The notes below the pieces were generated by a model. The model ran no database searches. It saw only the letters and a list, made by a program, of their open reading frames with translations, and had not been told where the DNA came from. A stretch of DNA of 64,000 nt from Actinomyces procaprae (GTDB lineage: Bacteria > Actinomycetota > Actinomycetes > Actinomycetales > Actinomycetaceae), in NCBI RefSeq assembly GCF_004798665.1, contig NZ_CP039292.1:1612001-1676000 (forward strand), read 5' to 3'. Shown here one piece after another: positions 40,062 to 49,973 of the stretch; the first letter of the stretch is position 1; each line of letters opens with the position of its first letter. The position numbers were made by a program, and so were the translations under genes.

Positions 40062-40619
40062 TCAGCCTATGGCGCCACCCGTGGCCGGGTCGAGGCCGAC
40101 CAGCCGCAGTACCGCGGCAGCGGCCTGCGCAGGCGTGGTGTCGGTGGTGTCGACGACGACGGCGCCCACGCGCGCACACTCCTCCTCGCGCTCGCGCAGC
40201 ATCTGCGCGAAGGCCTGGTGGACGTTGCCCAGGGCCACGGACCGGGGAGCATCCAGTCCGTTGCGAGTGGCCAGGCGCCGGGGCGTGGCGGTGAGGTGGA
40301 TGAGGTTCACGCCGGCCGCGACCGCATGCCTGAGGGCGTCCTGGACCCGCCGGTCCCCGAGGCAACCCGACCCGAGGGCGACTACCGCACCATCGGCCGC
40401 CGCCCTGCCGATAGCGGTCAGCGCGACGCCGACCAGCGCGTCCCGGTAGCGTTCCTCCGGCACGGCCACCAGCGCGAGCTCGGGGGTCGTGCCCAGGGCG
40501 CGCGCAGCGTCATCCACAACGTCCAGCAGCACACCACCCGTGGACCGCACCAGTGCGGCCCCGACGCTGGAGCTGCCTGCACCCGGCGCCCCGAGCAGAA
40601 CCACGCCGGCAGCGCTCAT
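40062..40619 (-). CDS. Degenerate shikimate-kinase-like protein
   Basis: 185 residues, similar in layout to AroK: GAPGAGSSSVGAALVRSTGG at the P-loop, VVALGSGCLGDRRV where shikimate binds, and LTATPRRLATRN near the lid. The P-loop lysine is replaced by serine (GAGSSS instead of GxGKS/T) and the paired aspartates after it are poorly kept, so kinase activity is doubtful. A complete shikimate kinase is fused to AroB in the gene just upstream, whose stop overlaps this start (ATGA). It may be a regulatory or structural paralogue. Confidence 0.75.
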   Translation of the reverse strand: MSAAGVVLLGAPGAGSSSVGAALVRSTGGVLLDVVDDAARALGTTPELALVAVPEERYRDALVGVALTAIGRAAADGAVVALGSGCLGDRRVQDALRHAVAAGVNLIHLTATPRRLATRNGLDAPRSVALGNVHQAFAQMLREREEECARVGAVVVDTTDTTPAQAAAAVLRLVGLDPATGGAIG

Positions 40620-42439
40620 GCCGACGCTCCCCGGCCCGCGGGAGCCCGCGTGACCGCCTCGTGGGCCGAGCGCAGCACCTCCAGGTCGGGCACCACCCCG
40701 CGCACGGGATGGGCGACGTCGTCCAGCAGCACCATCCGGATCCTGCCGGCACGCACCTTCTTGTCCGCGGTCATGGCCGCGTGCAGGGCCTCGAATGCGT
40801 CCGCGCCCTCGGGAAAGGCGATCGGAAGGCCGGCTGCCGCAAAGGCGCGCCGGTGCAGCGCGAGCGCTGCGGCGCTCAGCCGCCCCAACCGGTGAGAGAC
40901 CTCAGCGGCGAACACGCAGCCGACCGCGACCGCCTCCCCATGCCGCCAGCCGTAGCCGGTGACCTTCTCAACGGCATGGGCGTAGGTATGCCCGTAGTTG
41001 AGGATCTCCCGCAGCCCGGACTCGGTGAGGTCCTCACCCACGACGGCGGCCTTGACCGCCACCGAGCGGGTCACCAGTTCCGCAACCACCGGTGAGCACG
41101 CATCCGGCGGGGCGGACCCCGCCAGCACCAGGTCCAGGATCGCGGGGTCGGCGATGAACCCGCACTTGACGACCTCCCCCAGGCCGGCGCGCAGTTCCGG
41201 CACGGGCAGTGTTCCAAGCGCCTCCAGGTCGGCGATCACCGCGGCGGGCGGATGGAACGCCCCAACCAGGTTCTTCCCGGCCTCGGAGTCAATACCGGTC
41301 TTGCCGCCCACGGCCGCATCCACCATCGCCAGCAGCGTGGTGGGCACCTGGACGATGGGCACGCCCCGCAGCCAGGTTGCCGCAGCGAAGCCGGCCAGGT
41401 CGGTGGTCGCACCGCCACCCACCCCCACCAGGCAGCCGTCGCGCCCCATACGGAAGGAGCCCAGCCGCTCCCAGATGTCATTGAGTACCGCCGCATGCTT
41501 GGCGCGTTCCCCGCCCGGCACCTCTATGCAGGTTACCCGCAGGCCCCCGGCGGACAGTGCCTGCGCGTAGCCGGTCGCCCTGGCGGCGACCGTATCCGCG
41601 TGCACGATCGCGACCCCGCCGGCTCCACCGCCGGGGGCCGCGGCGACGGCGCCGGCCACCACCTCGGCGAGCCCGGCTCCGACGACGACCTCGTAGGGGC
41701 GGCCGCCGGAGGTGCCCGGGACGGTGATGCGGGTGACGCCGTCCTCGTGCGTCTGCCGGAACGTGCCCGGCGCGGCCGCGCTCGCGGCGCCGCCACGTCC
41801 CAGCGCGGCGGCCGCCCGGGACGGGCCCGCGCCCAGTGCGACCAGCACCAGGGCGGCGACCTGCTCGGGAGTGAGCCCGTCGGTGGGCACGCTGAGCGTG
41901 GCCACCTGCCGGTACAGGGCGTCACGCTCGGCGTGCAGTGCCTCCATGCGGGCGAGCACATCGGCGTCGACGCCCTCGCCGTCGGCCTCGGCGGCGTCGG
42001 AGCCGGACCGGTCGATCAGAGGACGTCCCCGCCCGTCACCCACATGCGCGGCGGCGGTGGCCGGGCTGGCGACCAGGTGAACGACCTCCCTGCCCTGAAG
42101 CAGGCGGCGATTCTCCTCCCGCAGGACGCCACCACCGCCGAGTGCCACCACCCCGTGCGCGGCCGCCTCACCGGTCAGCACCGCCCGCAGCGCCCGCGTC
42201 TCCCGCTCCCGGAAGCCCGCCTCCCCCTCGGCGGAGAAGATCTGCGGAATCGTCATTCGTGCACGACGCCGGATCTCCGCATCGGTGTCGGTCACCTGCA
42301 CGCCCAGCGCATTGGCCAGCAGGCGGGCGACAGTCGTCTTGCCGGAGCCCGGCAGGCCTACGAGCACCAGCGGGAGACGATCCGGGTCGATGGTCGCGGG
42401 CAGGGGTCGGTCCGCCCTGTCGTCGTGGAGAGGGGGCAT
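40616..42439 (-). CDS. aroKB: Shikimate kinase / 3-dehydroquinate synthase fusion
   Basis: 607 residues from ATG 42439 (GGAG 11 nt upstream); a GTG at 42511 is an alternative but lacks a ribosome site. The N-terminal AroK (about 15-190) has LVGLPGSGKTTVARLLA, the DTD pair and VVALGGGGVL. The C-terminal AroB (about 240-590) has ECxGGERAKH-like VPGGERAKHAAV, VGVGGGATTDLAGFAAATW, QVPTTLLAMVDAAVGGKTGID and the metal histidines in NYGHTYAHAVE and RHGEAV. Two non-adjacent steps of the shikimate pathway in one chain. Order aroE-aroC-aroKB is one transcript. Confidence 0.93.
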   Translation of the reverse strand: MPPLHDDRADRPLPATIDPDRLPLVLVGLPGSGKTTVARLLANALGVQVTDTDAEIRRRARMTIPQIFSAEGEAGFRERETRALRAVLTGEAAAHGVVALGGGGVLREENRRLLQGREVVHLVASPATAAAHVGDGRGRPLIDRSGSDAAEADGEGVDADVLARMEALHAERDALYRQVATLSVPTDGLTPEQVAALVLVALGAGPSRAAAALGRGGAASAAAPGTFRQTHEDGVTRITVPGTSGGRPYEVVVGAGLAEVVAGAVAAAPGGGAGGVAIVHADTVAARATGYAQALSAGGLRVTCIEVPGGERAKHAAVLNDIWERLGSFRMGRDGCLVGVGGGATTDLAGFAAATWLRGVPIVQVPTTLLAMVDAAVGGKTGIDSEAGKNLVGAFHPPAAVIADLEALGTLPVPELRAGLGEVVKCGFIADPAILDLVLAGSAPPDACSPVVAELVTRSVAVKAAVVGEDLTESGLREILNYGHTYAHAVEKVTGYGWRHGEAVAVGCVFAAEVSHRLGRLSAAALALHRRAFAAAGLPIAFPEGADAFEALHAAMTADKKVRAGRIRMVLLDDVAHPVRGVVPDLEVLRSAHEAVTRAPAGRGASA

Positions 42440-42485
42440 GACTCTCGGGGCTCCTTCGGCGTGTAGGGGTGTGCGTACGGGCAGG

Positions 42486-43706
42486 TCACCAACGGGTGCG
42501 TTCGGCGACACGGGCGAGGTAGCCGGACAGGTTGCGGCGTGCCTCCGCTGCGGAGTCCCCGCCGGTCTTCTCCAGCAGGGCGTCGGCCAGTACCAGCGCC
42601 ACCATCGCCTCGGCGATCACGGCACCGGGCACCACCGCGGTGGTGTCCGAGCGCTGATGCAGGCCGGAGGCGGGCTCCCCGTTGGCCAGGTCGACGGTGC
42701 GCAGCGCGCGGGGCACCGTGGAGATGGGCTTGTAGGCGGCCCGAACCCTCACGGCGGCACCGTTGCTGATGCCGCCTTCGATGCCTCCGGCCCGGTTGGT
42801 GGCACGTTCCACCCGCCCGTCCTCCAGCGCGACGATCTCGTCGTGAGCGGCCGAGCCACGGCGGGCGGCCTCCGCGAAGCCGTCACCGATCTCCACGCCC
42901 TTGACCGCCTGGATACCCATGAGGGCTCCGGCCAGGCGCGCGTCCAGCCGCCGATCCGCCTGCACGTGGGTGCCCAGGCCGATCGGCACGCCGGTGGCGA
43001 TCACCTCCACGACGCCGCCGAGCGTGTCCCCCGCCTTGCGGGCGGCATCGATCTCGGCGACCATCGCGGCACTGGTCGCGGGGTCGGTGCAGCGCACCGG
43101 ATCGTCACAAAGTCGCTGCTCGTCCTCCGGGGTCGGTGCGGGCACCGCCGGCGGCAGCTCGACCGCGCCGATGCGGACGACGTGGCTGACCAGGCGGATT
43201 CCGGCGACCTGCTCCAGCAGGGCCTCCGCGACCGCGCCCAGTGCCACCCGGGCGGCGGTCTCACGGGCGGAAGCGCGCTCCAGGACGGGACGGGCATCAG
43301 GCAGGTCGTACTTGAGCAGGCCGGGCAGGTCGGCGTGACCGGGACGGGGCCGCGTCAGCGGGAGGTTGCGGGCGATCTCACGCTCGTCGCCGGTTCCGGC
43401 GTGCCTGCGCAGGGCGGACTCCGGCACCGGGTCCGGGCTCATCACGGTCGACCACTTGGGCCACTCCGAGTTGCCGATGCGCAGCGCGATCGGGCCGCCG
43501 AGGGTGCGGCCGTGGCGGATGCCGCCGAGGACCGTCAGCTCGTCGGCCTCGAACTTCTGCCGGGCACCGCGCCCGTGCCCCAGGCGGCGCCGCGCCAGCG
43601 CCGCACGGACCTGGTCACTGGTTATGTCAATGCCCGCGGGGACACCCTCAATGATGGCGGTGAGGGCCTCGCCATGGGACTCGCCGGCGGTCATCCATCG
43701 AAGCAT
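42486..43706 (-). CDS. aroC: Chorismate synthase
   Basis: 406 residues from ATG 43706, giving the family start [15 protein letters not shown]; the open frame reaches 43760 but lacks homology there. [18 protein letters not shown] and [20 protein letters not shown] segments and the C-terminal [14 protein letters not shown] are characteristic. Uses reduced FMN to make chorismate from EPSP. 7 bp after aroE. Confidence 0.96.
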   Translation of the reverse strand: MLRWMTAGESHGEALTAIIEGVPAGIDITSDQVRAALARRRLGHGRGARQKFEADELTVLGGIRHGRTLGGPIALRIGNSEWPKWSTVMSPDPVPESALRRHAGTGDEREIARNLPLTRPRPGHADLPGLLKYDLPDARPVLERASARETAARVALGAVAEALLEQVAGIRLVSHVVRIGAVELPPAVPAPTPEDEQRLCDDPVRCTDPATSAAMVAEIDAARKAGDTLGGVVEVIATGVPIGLGTHVQADRRLDARLAGALMGIQAVKGVEIGDGFAEAARRGSAAHDEIVALEDGRVERATNRAGGIEGGISNGAAVRVRAAYKPISTVPRALRTVDLANGEPASGLHQRSDTTAVVPGAVIAEAMVALVLADALLEKTGGDSAAEARRNLSGYLARVAERTRW

Positions 43707-43713
43707 GGGCTGA

Positions 43714-44736
43714 TCATCCCACGTCCGCACCCGGAGCATGGGCGGCGTCCACGCCCGCACGCTCCGTGAGCGCCGCCAGCAGTGCCTGACGCATCGGTCC
43801 GAGCTCGGGCGTGCGGCCGGTCATGACGGTGACTTGGGGGACGGCCTGGTGCAGCAGCATCAGCCACCCGGGAGCGACGGCGCCGCCGCCGGCCCGCCAG
43901 GCTCCGGCCAGCGGGGTGGGCCAGGGCGCGTAGACGACGTCGAGCATCACCGCGCCGCGCCTGGGGGCCCCGCCCTCCAGGGCGGCGGACAGCGGCGCGG
44001 ACAGGGTGTCGGCGGCACCGGCCGGCAGGGTGGACACGAACACGTCGGCCTGCGCGGCGGCGGCGGCAACCTCGGCGTCGGAGGCGGCGTCGCCCGGACG
44101 CCAGGTCAGGGCGGTCACCTCTAGCCCCATGCGGTGCGCGGCGGTGAGTGCCCGGCCGGGACCGGCGTGCCGGCGGGCCGCGACGACGATATCGGTGGCC
44201 CCCAGCTCGGTGAGCGCGGCCAGGGCGGAGCAGGCGGTGGCGCCGGACCCCAGTACGACGGCGCGGGAGGGGCCAGCGCCGTTTCCGTCCGCGGCGGTCC
44301 GGCCGGCCTCGCGCACGGCACCGACGATTCCGGCGACGTCGGTGTTGAAGCCGGCCAGCAGCGCGGCGCCCCGTCCGGACCGCTGGGCGACCACCGTGTT
44401 CACCGCCCCCACGGTGGCCGCGAGCGGGTCGACAACGTCCAGCCTGCCCAGCAGTGCCTGCTTGTGGGGCATCGTCACGCTCAGGCCCGCCCAGATCGGG
44501 CCGGTCGGTGACGGTGCCGCCAGATCGTCCAGCAGGGCGGGAAGCTCGGCCGGCGCAACCTCACGGCGCTCGTACGCCCAGTCCTCCAGGCCGAGGTCGG
44601 CGTAGGCCGCGCGGTGCAGCACCGGCGACAACGAGTGCGTGACCGGGTTGCCGATAACAGCGGCCCGGTACCGAATGGGACGGGCAGGCCCGGCAGGACC
44701 AGTTGAGCCGGCACTAACGGCCGAGGCGGCATCCAT
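43714..44736 (-). CDS. aroE: Shikimate dehydrogenase
   Basis: 340 residues, rather long. Binds shikimate through [16 protein letters not shown] and the catalytic lysine in [14 protein letters not shown], aspartate in FNTDVAG. The NADP Rossmann motif is [15 protein letters not shown], followed by a long second half ([15 protein letters not shown]). Reduces 3-dehydroshikimate. 5 bp after mltG, same strand. Confidence 0.93.
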   Translation of the reverse strand: MDAASAVSAGSTGPAGPARPIRYRAAVIGNPVTHSLSPVLHRAAYADLGLEDWAYERREVAPAELPALLDDLAAPSPTGPIWAGLSVTMPHKQALLGRLDVVDPLAATVGAVNTVVAQRSGRGAALLAGFNTDVAGIVGAVREAGRTAADGNGAGPSRAVVLGSGATACSALAALTELGATDIVVAARRHAGPGRALTAAHRMGLEVTALTWRPGDAASDAEVAAAAAQADVFVSTLPAGAADTLSAPLSAALEGGAPRRGAVMLDVVYAPWPTPLAGAWRAGGGAVAPGWLMLLHQAVPQVTVMTGRTPELGPMRQALLAALTERAGVDAAHAPGADVG

Positions 44737-44741
44737 GCGGG

Positions 44742-45983
44742 CTACTCCCCGCCGGCCGAGGCACTCGCCGATGCGCTGGGCGAGGCGGTCTCCGGGTAGC
44801 AGATCTCCCGGTTGTCCTCGCAGTACTGGTTCAGTCGCTTCTTGTTCTCCTCCTGCTCGGCGTTGGTCGTGGCGAACACCGTCTCACCGGTCTCGAGGTT
44901 CACGGTGACGAAGTAGAGCCAGTCCCCCGCCGGCGGGGAGACGACGGCCTGGATGACCGCCTCGCCGGGGCTGCCGATCGGCGTGGGCGGCAGCCCCGCG
45001 TGCTGGTAGGTGTTGTAGGCGTTGGAGGAGTCCGCGACCTCCTCGGCCGTGGGCATGCCGCCGGTGCGTCCCAGGCCGTACAGCACGGTGGAGTCCATCT
45101 GGAGCATGCCCTTGGTCTCACCCTTGGTGTCAGCCAGGCGGTTGTCGATCACCCGGGCCACCTGGCCGTAGTACGTGGCGTTGGAGACCTCCCGCTCGAC
45201 GATGGATGCCTTGGTCAGCACGGCCTCGTAGTCGCCCTCGGCAACACCGGCCTTGCTTAGTCGCGCCAGGGTCGTGGACACCATGGAGGCAACCACGTCG
45301 GTGGCCGTGGCGTCCTCGGCGACGTCATAGGTGGAGGGGGCGAGCCAGCCCTCCACATCCCCGCCCGCGGCCTGGGGCAGGCCGATTGCCGCGGCATCGG
45401 CGAAGGCCTGCTCCACGTCGGCGTCGCTGTAGCCGCCCACGCTCATCAGCCTCTCCTTGACCTGCGCCTTGGTCGCACCCTCGGGAATGGTGAGCGTGTG
45501 GTCGGAGCGGGATGACGGGTCCAGCAGCAGCGCGACCGCGTTGGCCGCCGACATGTGCTTCTTGAGCGTGTAGGTGCCGGCCTGGATACTGCCGGAGTTG
45601 GAGTTGGCCGAGTAGGCGTTCTTGAAGGCGCCGGCCGTGGCAACCACATCGGCCTCGGCGAGGATCTCGGCGATATCCGCACCAGTGGCACCCTCGGGAA
45701 TGGTGACGACGACCTCCTCGGTGCCCGCACCCGTGTAGTCGGACACGGCCGTTTGGGTCGACTGCGCTCCCCTGATCACGCCGACGGCCTTGTATCCCAC
45801 GAATCCGACGGCGGCCAGCACCACGGCGAGCACGACGGCGGTCAGGGCGTGCCGACGCCGCTTGCGGCGCCTCCGGCTGCGCTCGGCCTGCCGGCTGCTA
45901 CGACGCCGACGGCGGCTGTCCTCCGGCTGCCCGGCGTCGGGGGCCTCTACCCCGACCGCCGAGAAGAAGTCGTCCTCGGTCAC
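44742..45983 (-). CDS. mltG: Endolytic murein transglycosylase MltG
   Basis: 413 residues. A basic cytoplasmic N-terminus (RRRRRSSRQAERSRRRRKRRRH) is followed by one membrane helix (about 47-70) and a periplasm-side YceG domain. EEVVVTIPEGATGADIAEIL and DHTLTIPEGATKAQVKERL are LysM-like segments. The catalytic glutamate lies in ASIVEREVSN, and LDSTVLYGLGR-type sequence follows. Cleaves nascent glycan strands. The C-terminus is serine/alanine-rich (ASPSASASASAGGE). The start overlaps the ruvX stop (ATGA). Confidence 0.94.
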   Translation of the reverse strand: MTEDDFFSAVGVEAPDAGQPEDSRRRRRSSRQAERSRRRRKRRRHALTAVVLAVVLAAVGFVGYKAVGVIRGAQSTQTAVSDYTGAGTEEVVVTIPEGATGADIAEILAEADVVATAGAFKNAYSANSNSGSIQAGTYTLKKHMSAANAVALLLDPSSRSDHTLTIPEGATKAQVKERLMSVGGYSDADVEQAFADAAAIGLPQAAGGDVEGWLAPSTYDVAEDATATDVVASMVSTTLARLSKAGVAEGDYEAVLTKASIVEREVSNATYYGQVARVIDNRLADTKGETKGMLQMDSTVLYGLGRTGGMPTAEEVADSSNAYNTYQHAGLPPTPIGSPGEAVIQAVVSPPAGDWLYFVTVNLETGETVFATTNAEQEENKKRLNQYCEDNREICYPETASPSASASASAGGE

Positions 45984-46456
45984 TGTTCGCCTCTCTGAAT
46001 GGGTGCGGCTACGTCGCCTGCGGGCGCGTTGGTGGAGCGTTCGGTCGCGAGCGCCTGCTCAAGTATGACAACTGCGGCGGCCTGGTCCACAACACTGCGG
46101 AAGTTCTGCTCCCGGCGACCCGACTCGTGCAAGGCGCGATGGGCGGAAACAGTACTGAGGCGCTCGTCAACCAGCCGGACCCGTACGGGGGCGATGAGCG
46201 CGGCCAGCTCGCCCGCCCACCGGCGCGCGTCCTTGGTGGACCGGGAGGAGCCACCGCTCAGGGAGCGGGGCAGGCCGACGATCACCTCCATCGCGCTCAA
46301 CTCGTCGACCAGGTCCGCGGCCTCTTCGAGGTCCGCGCCATAACGGTCACGGTGCAGTGTCGTAAGCGGTACGGCAAGGATGGCGTCGGCGTCGCAGCGC
46401 GCCACGCCCACACGCACCTTGCCGACGTCGAATGCCAGCCTCACCCCGGTTCGCAT
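45980..46456 (-). CDS. ruvX: Putative pre-16S rRNA nuclease / Holliday junction resolvase-like (YqgF)
   Basis: 158 residues, RNase H fold. Acidic residues are seen in RLAFDVGKVRVGVA (N-terminal D), VRLVDERLSTVSA (E) and RSVVDQAAAVVILEQAL (D); PRSLSGGSSRSTKDARRWA is the usual middle block. Known to trim the 5' end of 16S rRNA in E. coli. 27 bp after alaS, the conserved place. Confidence 0.92.
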   Translation of the reverse strand: MRTGVRLAFDVGKVRVGVARCDADAILAVPLTTLHRDRYGADLEEAADLVDELSAMEVIVGLPRSLSGGSSRSTKDARRWAGELAALIAPVRVRLVDERLSTVSAHRALHESGRREQNFRSVVDQAAAVVILEQALATERSTNAPAGDVAAPIQRGEQ

Positions 46457-46483
46457 GCCGTCCCCAGGCGATTGCGCGGGCGG

Positions 46484-49201
46484 TCAGGCCAGGGCCGCCG
46501 CGACGGCGGCCAGGGATGCGGGGATCGCGGCAGGATCCTGCCCGCCCCCCTGGGCCACGTCGTCCTTGCCGCCGCCGCCGCCGCCCAGTGTCTTGGCGGC
46601 GGTGCGCACGAGCGCGCCCGCCCGGGCACCGGCCGCGCGGGCCGCGGGGTTGGTGGCCACGACGATCAGCGGGCGCCCGTTGGCCTCGGCGGCCAGCGCG
46701 ACGACGACCGGCTCCGACTCGGGCAGCCGTCCGCGCACGTCGAGCGCGAGGCTGCGCAGGGCGTCGGCGGAGCCCACGACGCCGAGTGAGGCACTGGCCA
46801 GCAAGTAATCGCCGCTGCGGGATGCCGCGGCCGCGATCTCCGCCGCGCGGGCGGTCAGAGCGGCCTGCTCGGCGGCGGCGAGCCGCTTCTCCGCGTCCTT
46901 GAGCCTGGCCATGAGGCTCTCGACGCGTCCCGGCAGTTCCTCTGGACGCCCGCCCACCAGCGTGGACAGCTGGGAGACGAGCGCGTGCTCCTTGCGCTGG
47001 AAGCCGTAGGCGGAGTCCGCCACCAGCGCGTCGATGCGACGCACCCCGGAGCCGATGGACCCCTCCCCCAGCAGGGCGATGCGCCCGATGTGCCCCGTGG
47101 AGGGCACGTGGGTGCCGCCGCACAGCTCGCGGTCGAAGCCATCCCCGATGGTGACCACCCGCACCTGCTTGCCGTACTTCTCCCCGAACAGCGCGATGGC
47201 GCCTGAGGCGCGGGCCTTGTCCAGACTCATCACCTCGGTGGTCACCGGCAGGTTCTCCGCGACCTTGTCATTGACCAGGGCCTCAATGTCATCCATCTGG
47301 CCGCCGCTGAGCGCCGAGCCGTGACGGAAGTCGAAGCGCAGCCTTGCGGGTGAGTTCTCGCTTCCTGCCTGGGTGGCGTCGGGCGATACGACGTTGCGCA
47401 GTCCGGCGTAGACCATGTGCGTGCCGGTGTGGGCCCGGGCGATCGCCAGGCGGCGCACCGCGTCGATCTCGGCGTAGGCGCGCTCGCCAACGGTTGCGGT
47501 GCCCTCGGTCAGTGTGCCGCGGTGCACCGACAGCCCGCGGATGGGGGCCTGCACGTCATGGACCTCGATCACGCCGCCGTCGGCCAGGCGGATCGTGCCG
47601 TGGTCGGCCAGCTGCCCACCCATCTCGGCGTAGAACGGAGTGCGGTCCAGGATCACCTCGACCTCCGCCGGCGCGGTCGCCACCGGTGCGGGGGCGCCGT
47701 CCACCAGCAGGCCGGTGACGGTGGCGTCGGCTGCGGCCTCGGTGTACCCGAGGAAGTCTGAGCCGCCGCCCATCTGCTTCTCAATCTCCTGGAACACGCG
47801 GACGTCGGTGTGCCCGGCCTTCTTCGCGCGGGCGTCGGCACGGGCGCGCTCCTTCTGCTCCTCCATGAGCGTGCGGAAGGTGGCCTCGTCCACCTCAACG
47901 CCCTGCTCGGCGGCCATCTCCAGGGTCAGGTCAATGGGGAAGCCGTAGGTGTCATGCAGCTCGAAGGCGGCCTTGCCGGGAACCACCGGCCGGGCGCCGC
48001 GCGCCTGGGCCGCGGCGGCCTGCTTCGCGGCACTCACGGCGGTGTCGAGGATGGTGGTGCCCGCGGCGAGGGTGCGACGGAAGGCGTCCTCCTCGGCGTA
48101 GGCGACATCCGAGATGGTCGCCCAGCCGGCCTCAAGCTCGGGGTAGGAGGCCTTCATCGCGTCCTTCGACGCGGTCAGCAGCGTGGGCAGTGTGGCCTCG
48201 CCGACGCCGAGCAGCCGCATGGAGCGCACTGCACGGCGGATCAGGCGGCGCAGCACATAGCCGCGGCCGTCGTTACCGGGGCGCACGCCGTCGCCGATGA
48301 GCATCAGCGCGGAGCGGACGTGATCGGCAACCACCCGCAGGCGCACGTCATCCAGGTAGGCGTCCCCGGCCTCCGGGCCGGCGGCGCCGCGCCCGTAAGT
48401 CTTACCGCTCATGGCCTCCGCGGCCGCGATCACGGGGAACACCTCGTCGATCTCGTACATGTTGGGCTTGTCCTGCATGATGAATGCCAGGCGCTCCAGG
48501 CCCAGGCCGGTGTCGATCGCGGTCTGGTCGAGCTTGCCGATCAGCTCGAAGTCGTGGCCCTCACCCTCGCCTCGGATGAACTCGTCGAATACGAGGTTCC
48601 AGATCTCCAGGAAGCGGTCTCCGGCCGTATCCGCGGCGGGGCCCCCGTCGGGACCGTAGGCGGGACCGCGGTCGTAGTGGATCTCGCAGCAGGCGCCGGC
48701 CGGGCCGGGCTGGCCGGTCGACCAGGAGATCTCCGCGAAGGGCAGTCGCTGCACCCGCTCCGCGGGCACGCCGATCACCCGGGTCCAGTGGTCGAAGGAG
48801 ACCTGGTCCTCCTCCCAGATGGTCATCCACAACCGGTCACCGTCCAGGCCGTACTTGCCCTCCGCGCGGCTGCCGGTCAGCAGGTCCCAGGCGTAGTCGA
48901 TCGCCCCCTCCTTGAAGTAGTCCCCGAAGGAGAAGTTGCCGTTCATCTGGAAGAACGTGCCGTGCCGGGTGGTGCGTCCGACGTTGTCGATGTCATTGGT
49001 GCGGATGCACTTCTGCACGGATGCGGCCCGCGGCCAGGGGGCCTTCTCGGTGCCCAGGATGTAGGGGATGAAGGGGACCATCCCGGCCACGGTGAACAGG
49101 ATGGACGGCTCCGGGGACACCAGGGACACGGAGGGGCGGATCTCGTGATCGTTCGCGGCGAAGTAGTCCAGCCAGCGTGAGCGGATCTCTGAGGTGCGCA
49201 T
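46484..49201 (-). CDS. alaS: Alanyl-tRNA synthetase
   Basis: 905 residues from ATG 49201 (MRTSEIRSRWLDYFAANDH); the frame continues to 49339 without homology. Class II catalytic domain (SLVSPEPSILFTVAGMVPF, FQMNGNFSFGDYF), tRNA-binding region, editing domain with HTGTHMVYAGLR and ELCGGTHVPSTGHIG, and the C-terminal glycine-rich C-Ala domain (LGGGGGGKDDVAQGG). Charges tRNA-Ala. The upstream gap to rpsD has the rpsD terminator. Confidence 0.97.
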   Translation of the reverse strand: MRTSEIRSRWLDYFAANDHEIRPSVSLVSPEPSILFTVAGMVPFIPYILGTEKAPWPRAASVQKCIRTNDIDNVGRTTRHGTFFQMNGNFSFGDYFKEGAIDYAWDLLTGSRAEGKYGLDGDRLWMTIWEEDQVSFDHWTRVIGVPAERVQRLPFAEISWSTGQPGPAGACCEIHYDRGPAYGPDGGPAADTAGDRFLEIWNLVFDEFIRGEGEGHDFELIGKLDQTAIDTGLGLERLAFIMQDKPNMYEIDEVFPVIAAAEAMSGKTYGRGAAGPEAGDAYLDDVRLRVVADHVRSALMLIGDGVRPGNDGRGYVLRRLIRRAVRSMRLLGVGEATLPTLLTASKDAMKASYPELEAGWATISDVAYAEEDAFRRTLAAGTTILDTAVSAAKQAAAAQARGARPVVPGKAAFELHDTYGFPIDLTLEMAAEQGVEVDEATFRTLMEEQKERARADARAKKAGHTDVRVFQEIEKQMGGGSDFLGYTEAAADATVTGLLVDGAPAPVATAPAEVEVILDRTPFYAEMGGQLADHGTIRLADGGVIEVHDVQAPIRGLSVHRGTLTEGTATVGERAYAEIDAVRRLAIARAHTGTHMVYAGLRNVVSPDATQAGSENSPARLRFDFRHGSALSGGQMDDIEALVNDKVAENLPVTTEVMSLDKARASGAIALFGEKYGKQVRVVTIGDGFDRELCGGTHVPSTGHIGRIALLGEGSIGSGVRRIDALVADSAYGFQRKEHALVSQLSTLVGGRPEELPGRVESLMARLKDAEKRLAAAEQAALTARAAEIAAAASRSGDYLLASASLGVVGSADALRSLALDVRGRLPESEPVVVALAAEANGRPLIVVATNPAARAAGARAGALVRTAAKTLGGGGGGKDDVAQGGGQDPAAIPASLAAVAAALA

Positions 49202-49291
49202 TGGGGTGCCTCGTCCTGTTCGTATCGGGTAGGGCGTGCGCGCGGCACGCGGTGGGTTGGAGGGCAGGGGTGACATTACCCCGAAACGCTG

Positions 49292-49328
49292 GGGACGCCC
49301 CGAACCGGTGTGCGGTCCGGGGCGTCCC
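49292..49328 (-). terminator. Hairpin terminator after rpsD
   Basis: GGGACGCCCCG (49292-49302) pairs with CGGGGCGTCCC (49318-49328), an 11-bp stem, with a short inner ACC/GGT pairing. It lies 22 bp past the rpsD stop and about 90 bp before the alaS start, so it separates the two genes. Confidence 0.7.
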
Positions 49329-49349
49329 GGCGTCGTCAATGGCGCAGGA

Positions 49350-49973
49350 TCAGCGCGAGTAGTACTCGACGACCATCTGCACGTCGCAGGTGACCGGAAC
49401 CTCGTCGCGCTTGGGACGGCGCACCAGCTGAGCCTGCAGCTTCTCCAGCTCCACGTTCAGGTACTCAGGCACGGGCGGCAGCACGTCGCGGTGCGTGCCC
49501 GCGGCGGCGACCTGGAAGGGCACCATCACCTGGGAGCGGGGGCGCACCTGAATGGTCTGGCCGGGCTTGACGCGGAAGGAGGGGCGGTCCACGACCTTGC
49601 CGTCGACCATGATGTGGCGGTGCACCACACTCTGGCGGGCCTGGGCGATCGTACGGGCGAAGCCCGCGCGCAGCACCAGGGCGTCCAGCCGCATCTCCAG
49701 CAGCTCGACCAGGGACTCACCGGTCATGCCCTTCTCGCGGCGGGCCTCCTCGAAGACCTTCTGCAGCTGGGCCTCGCGGATGCCGTACTGGGCGCGCAGG
49801 CGCTGCTTCTCCTTGAGGCGGACGGCGTAGTCGGACTCGGTGCGGCGGCGGGCGCGGCCGTGCTCACCGGGGCCGTAGGGGCGCTTCTCGAAGTAGCGGA
49901 CGGCCTTGGGGGTCAGCGGGATGCCGAGGGCGCGCGAGAGGCGCACCTGGCGGCGGGAGCGTGAAGAGCTCAT
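49350..49973 (-). CDS. rpsD: 30S ribosomal protein S4
   Basis: 207 residues. Nucleates 16S rRNA assembly. Start SSSRSRRQVRLSRALGIPLTPKAVRYF, then RRRTESDYAVRLKEKQRLRAQYGI and the S4 RNA-binding domain RLDALVLRAGFARTIAQARQSVVHRHIMVDGKVVDRPSF. No zinc-type CxxC cluster at the N-terminus, so it is the zinc-independent paralogue. Stand-alone outside the ribosomal operon, as is common in Actinobacteria. Confidence 0.97.
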   Translation of the reverse strand: MSSSRSRRQVRLSRALGIPLTPKAVRYFEKRPYGPGEHGRARRRTESDYAVRLKEKQRLRAQYGIREAQLQKVFEEARREKGMTGESLVELLEMRLDALVLRAGFARTIAQARQSVVHRHIMVDGKVVDRPSFRVKPGQTIQVRPRSQVMVPFQVAAAGTHRDVLPPVPEYLNVELEKLQAQLVRRPKRDEVPVTCDVQMVVEYYSR

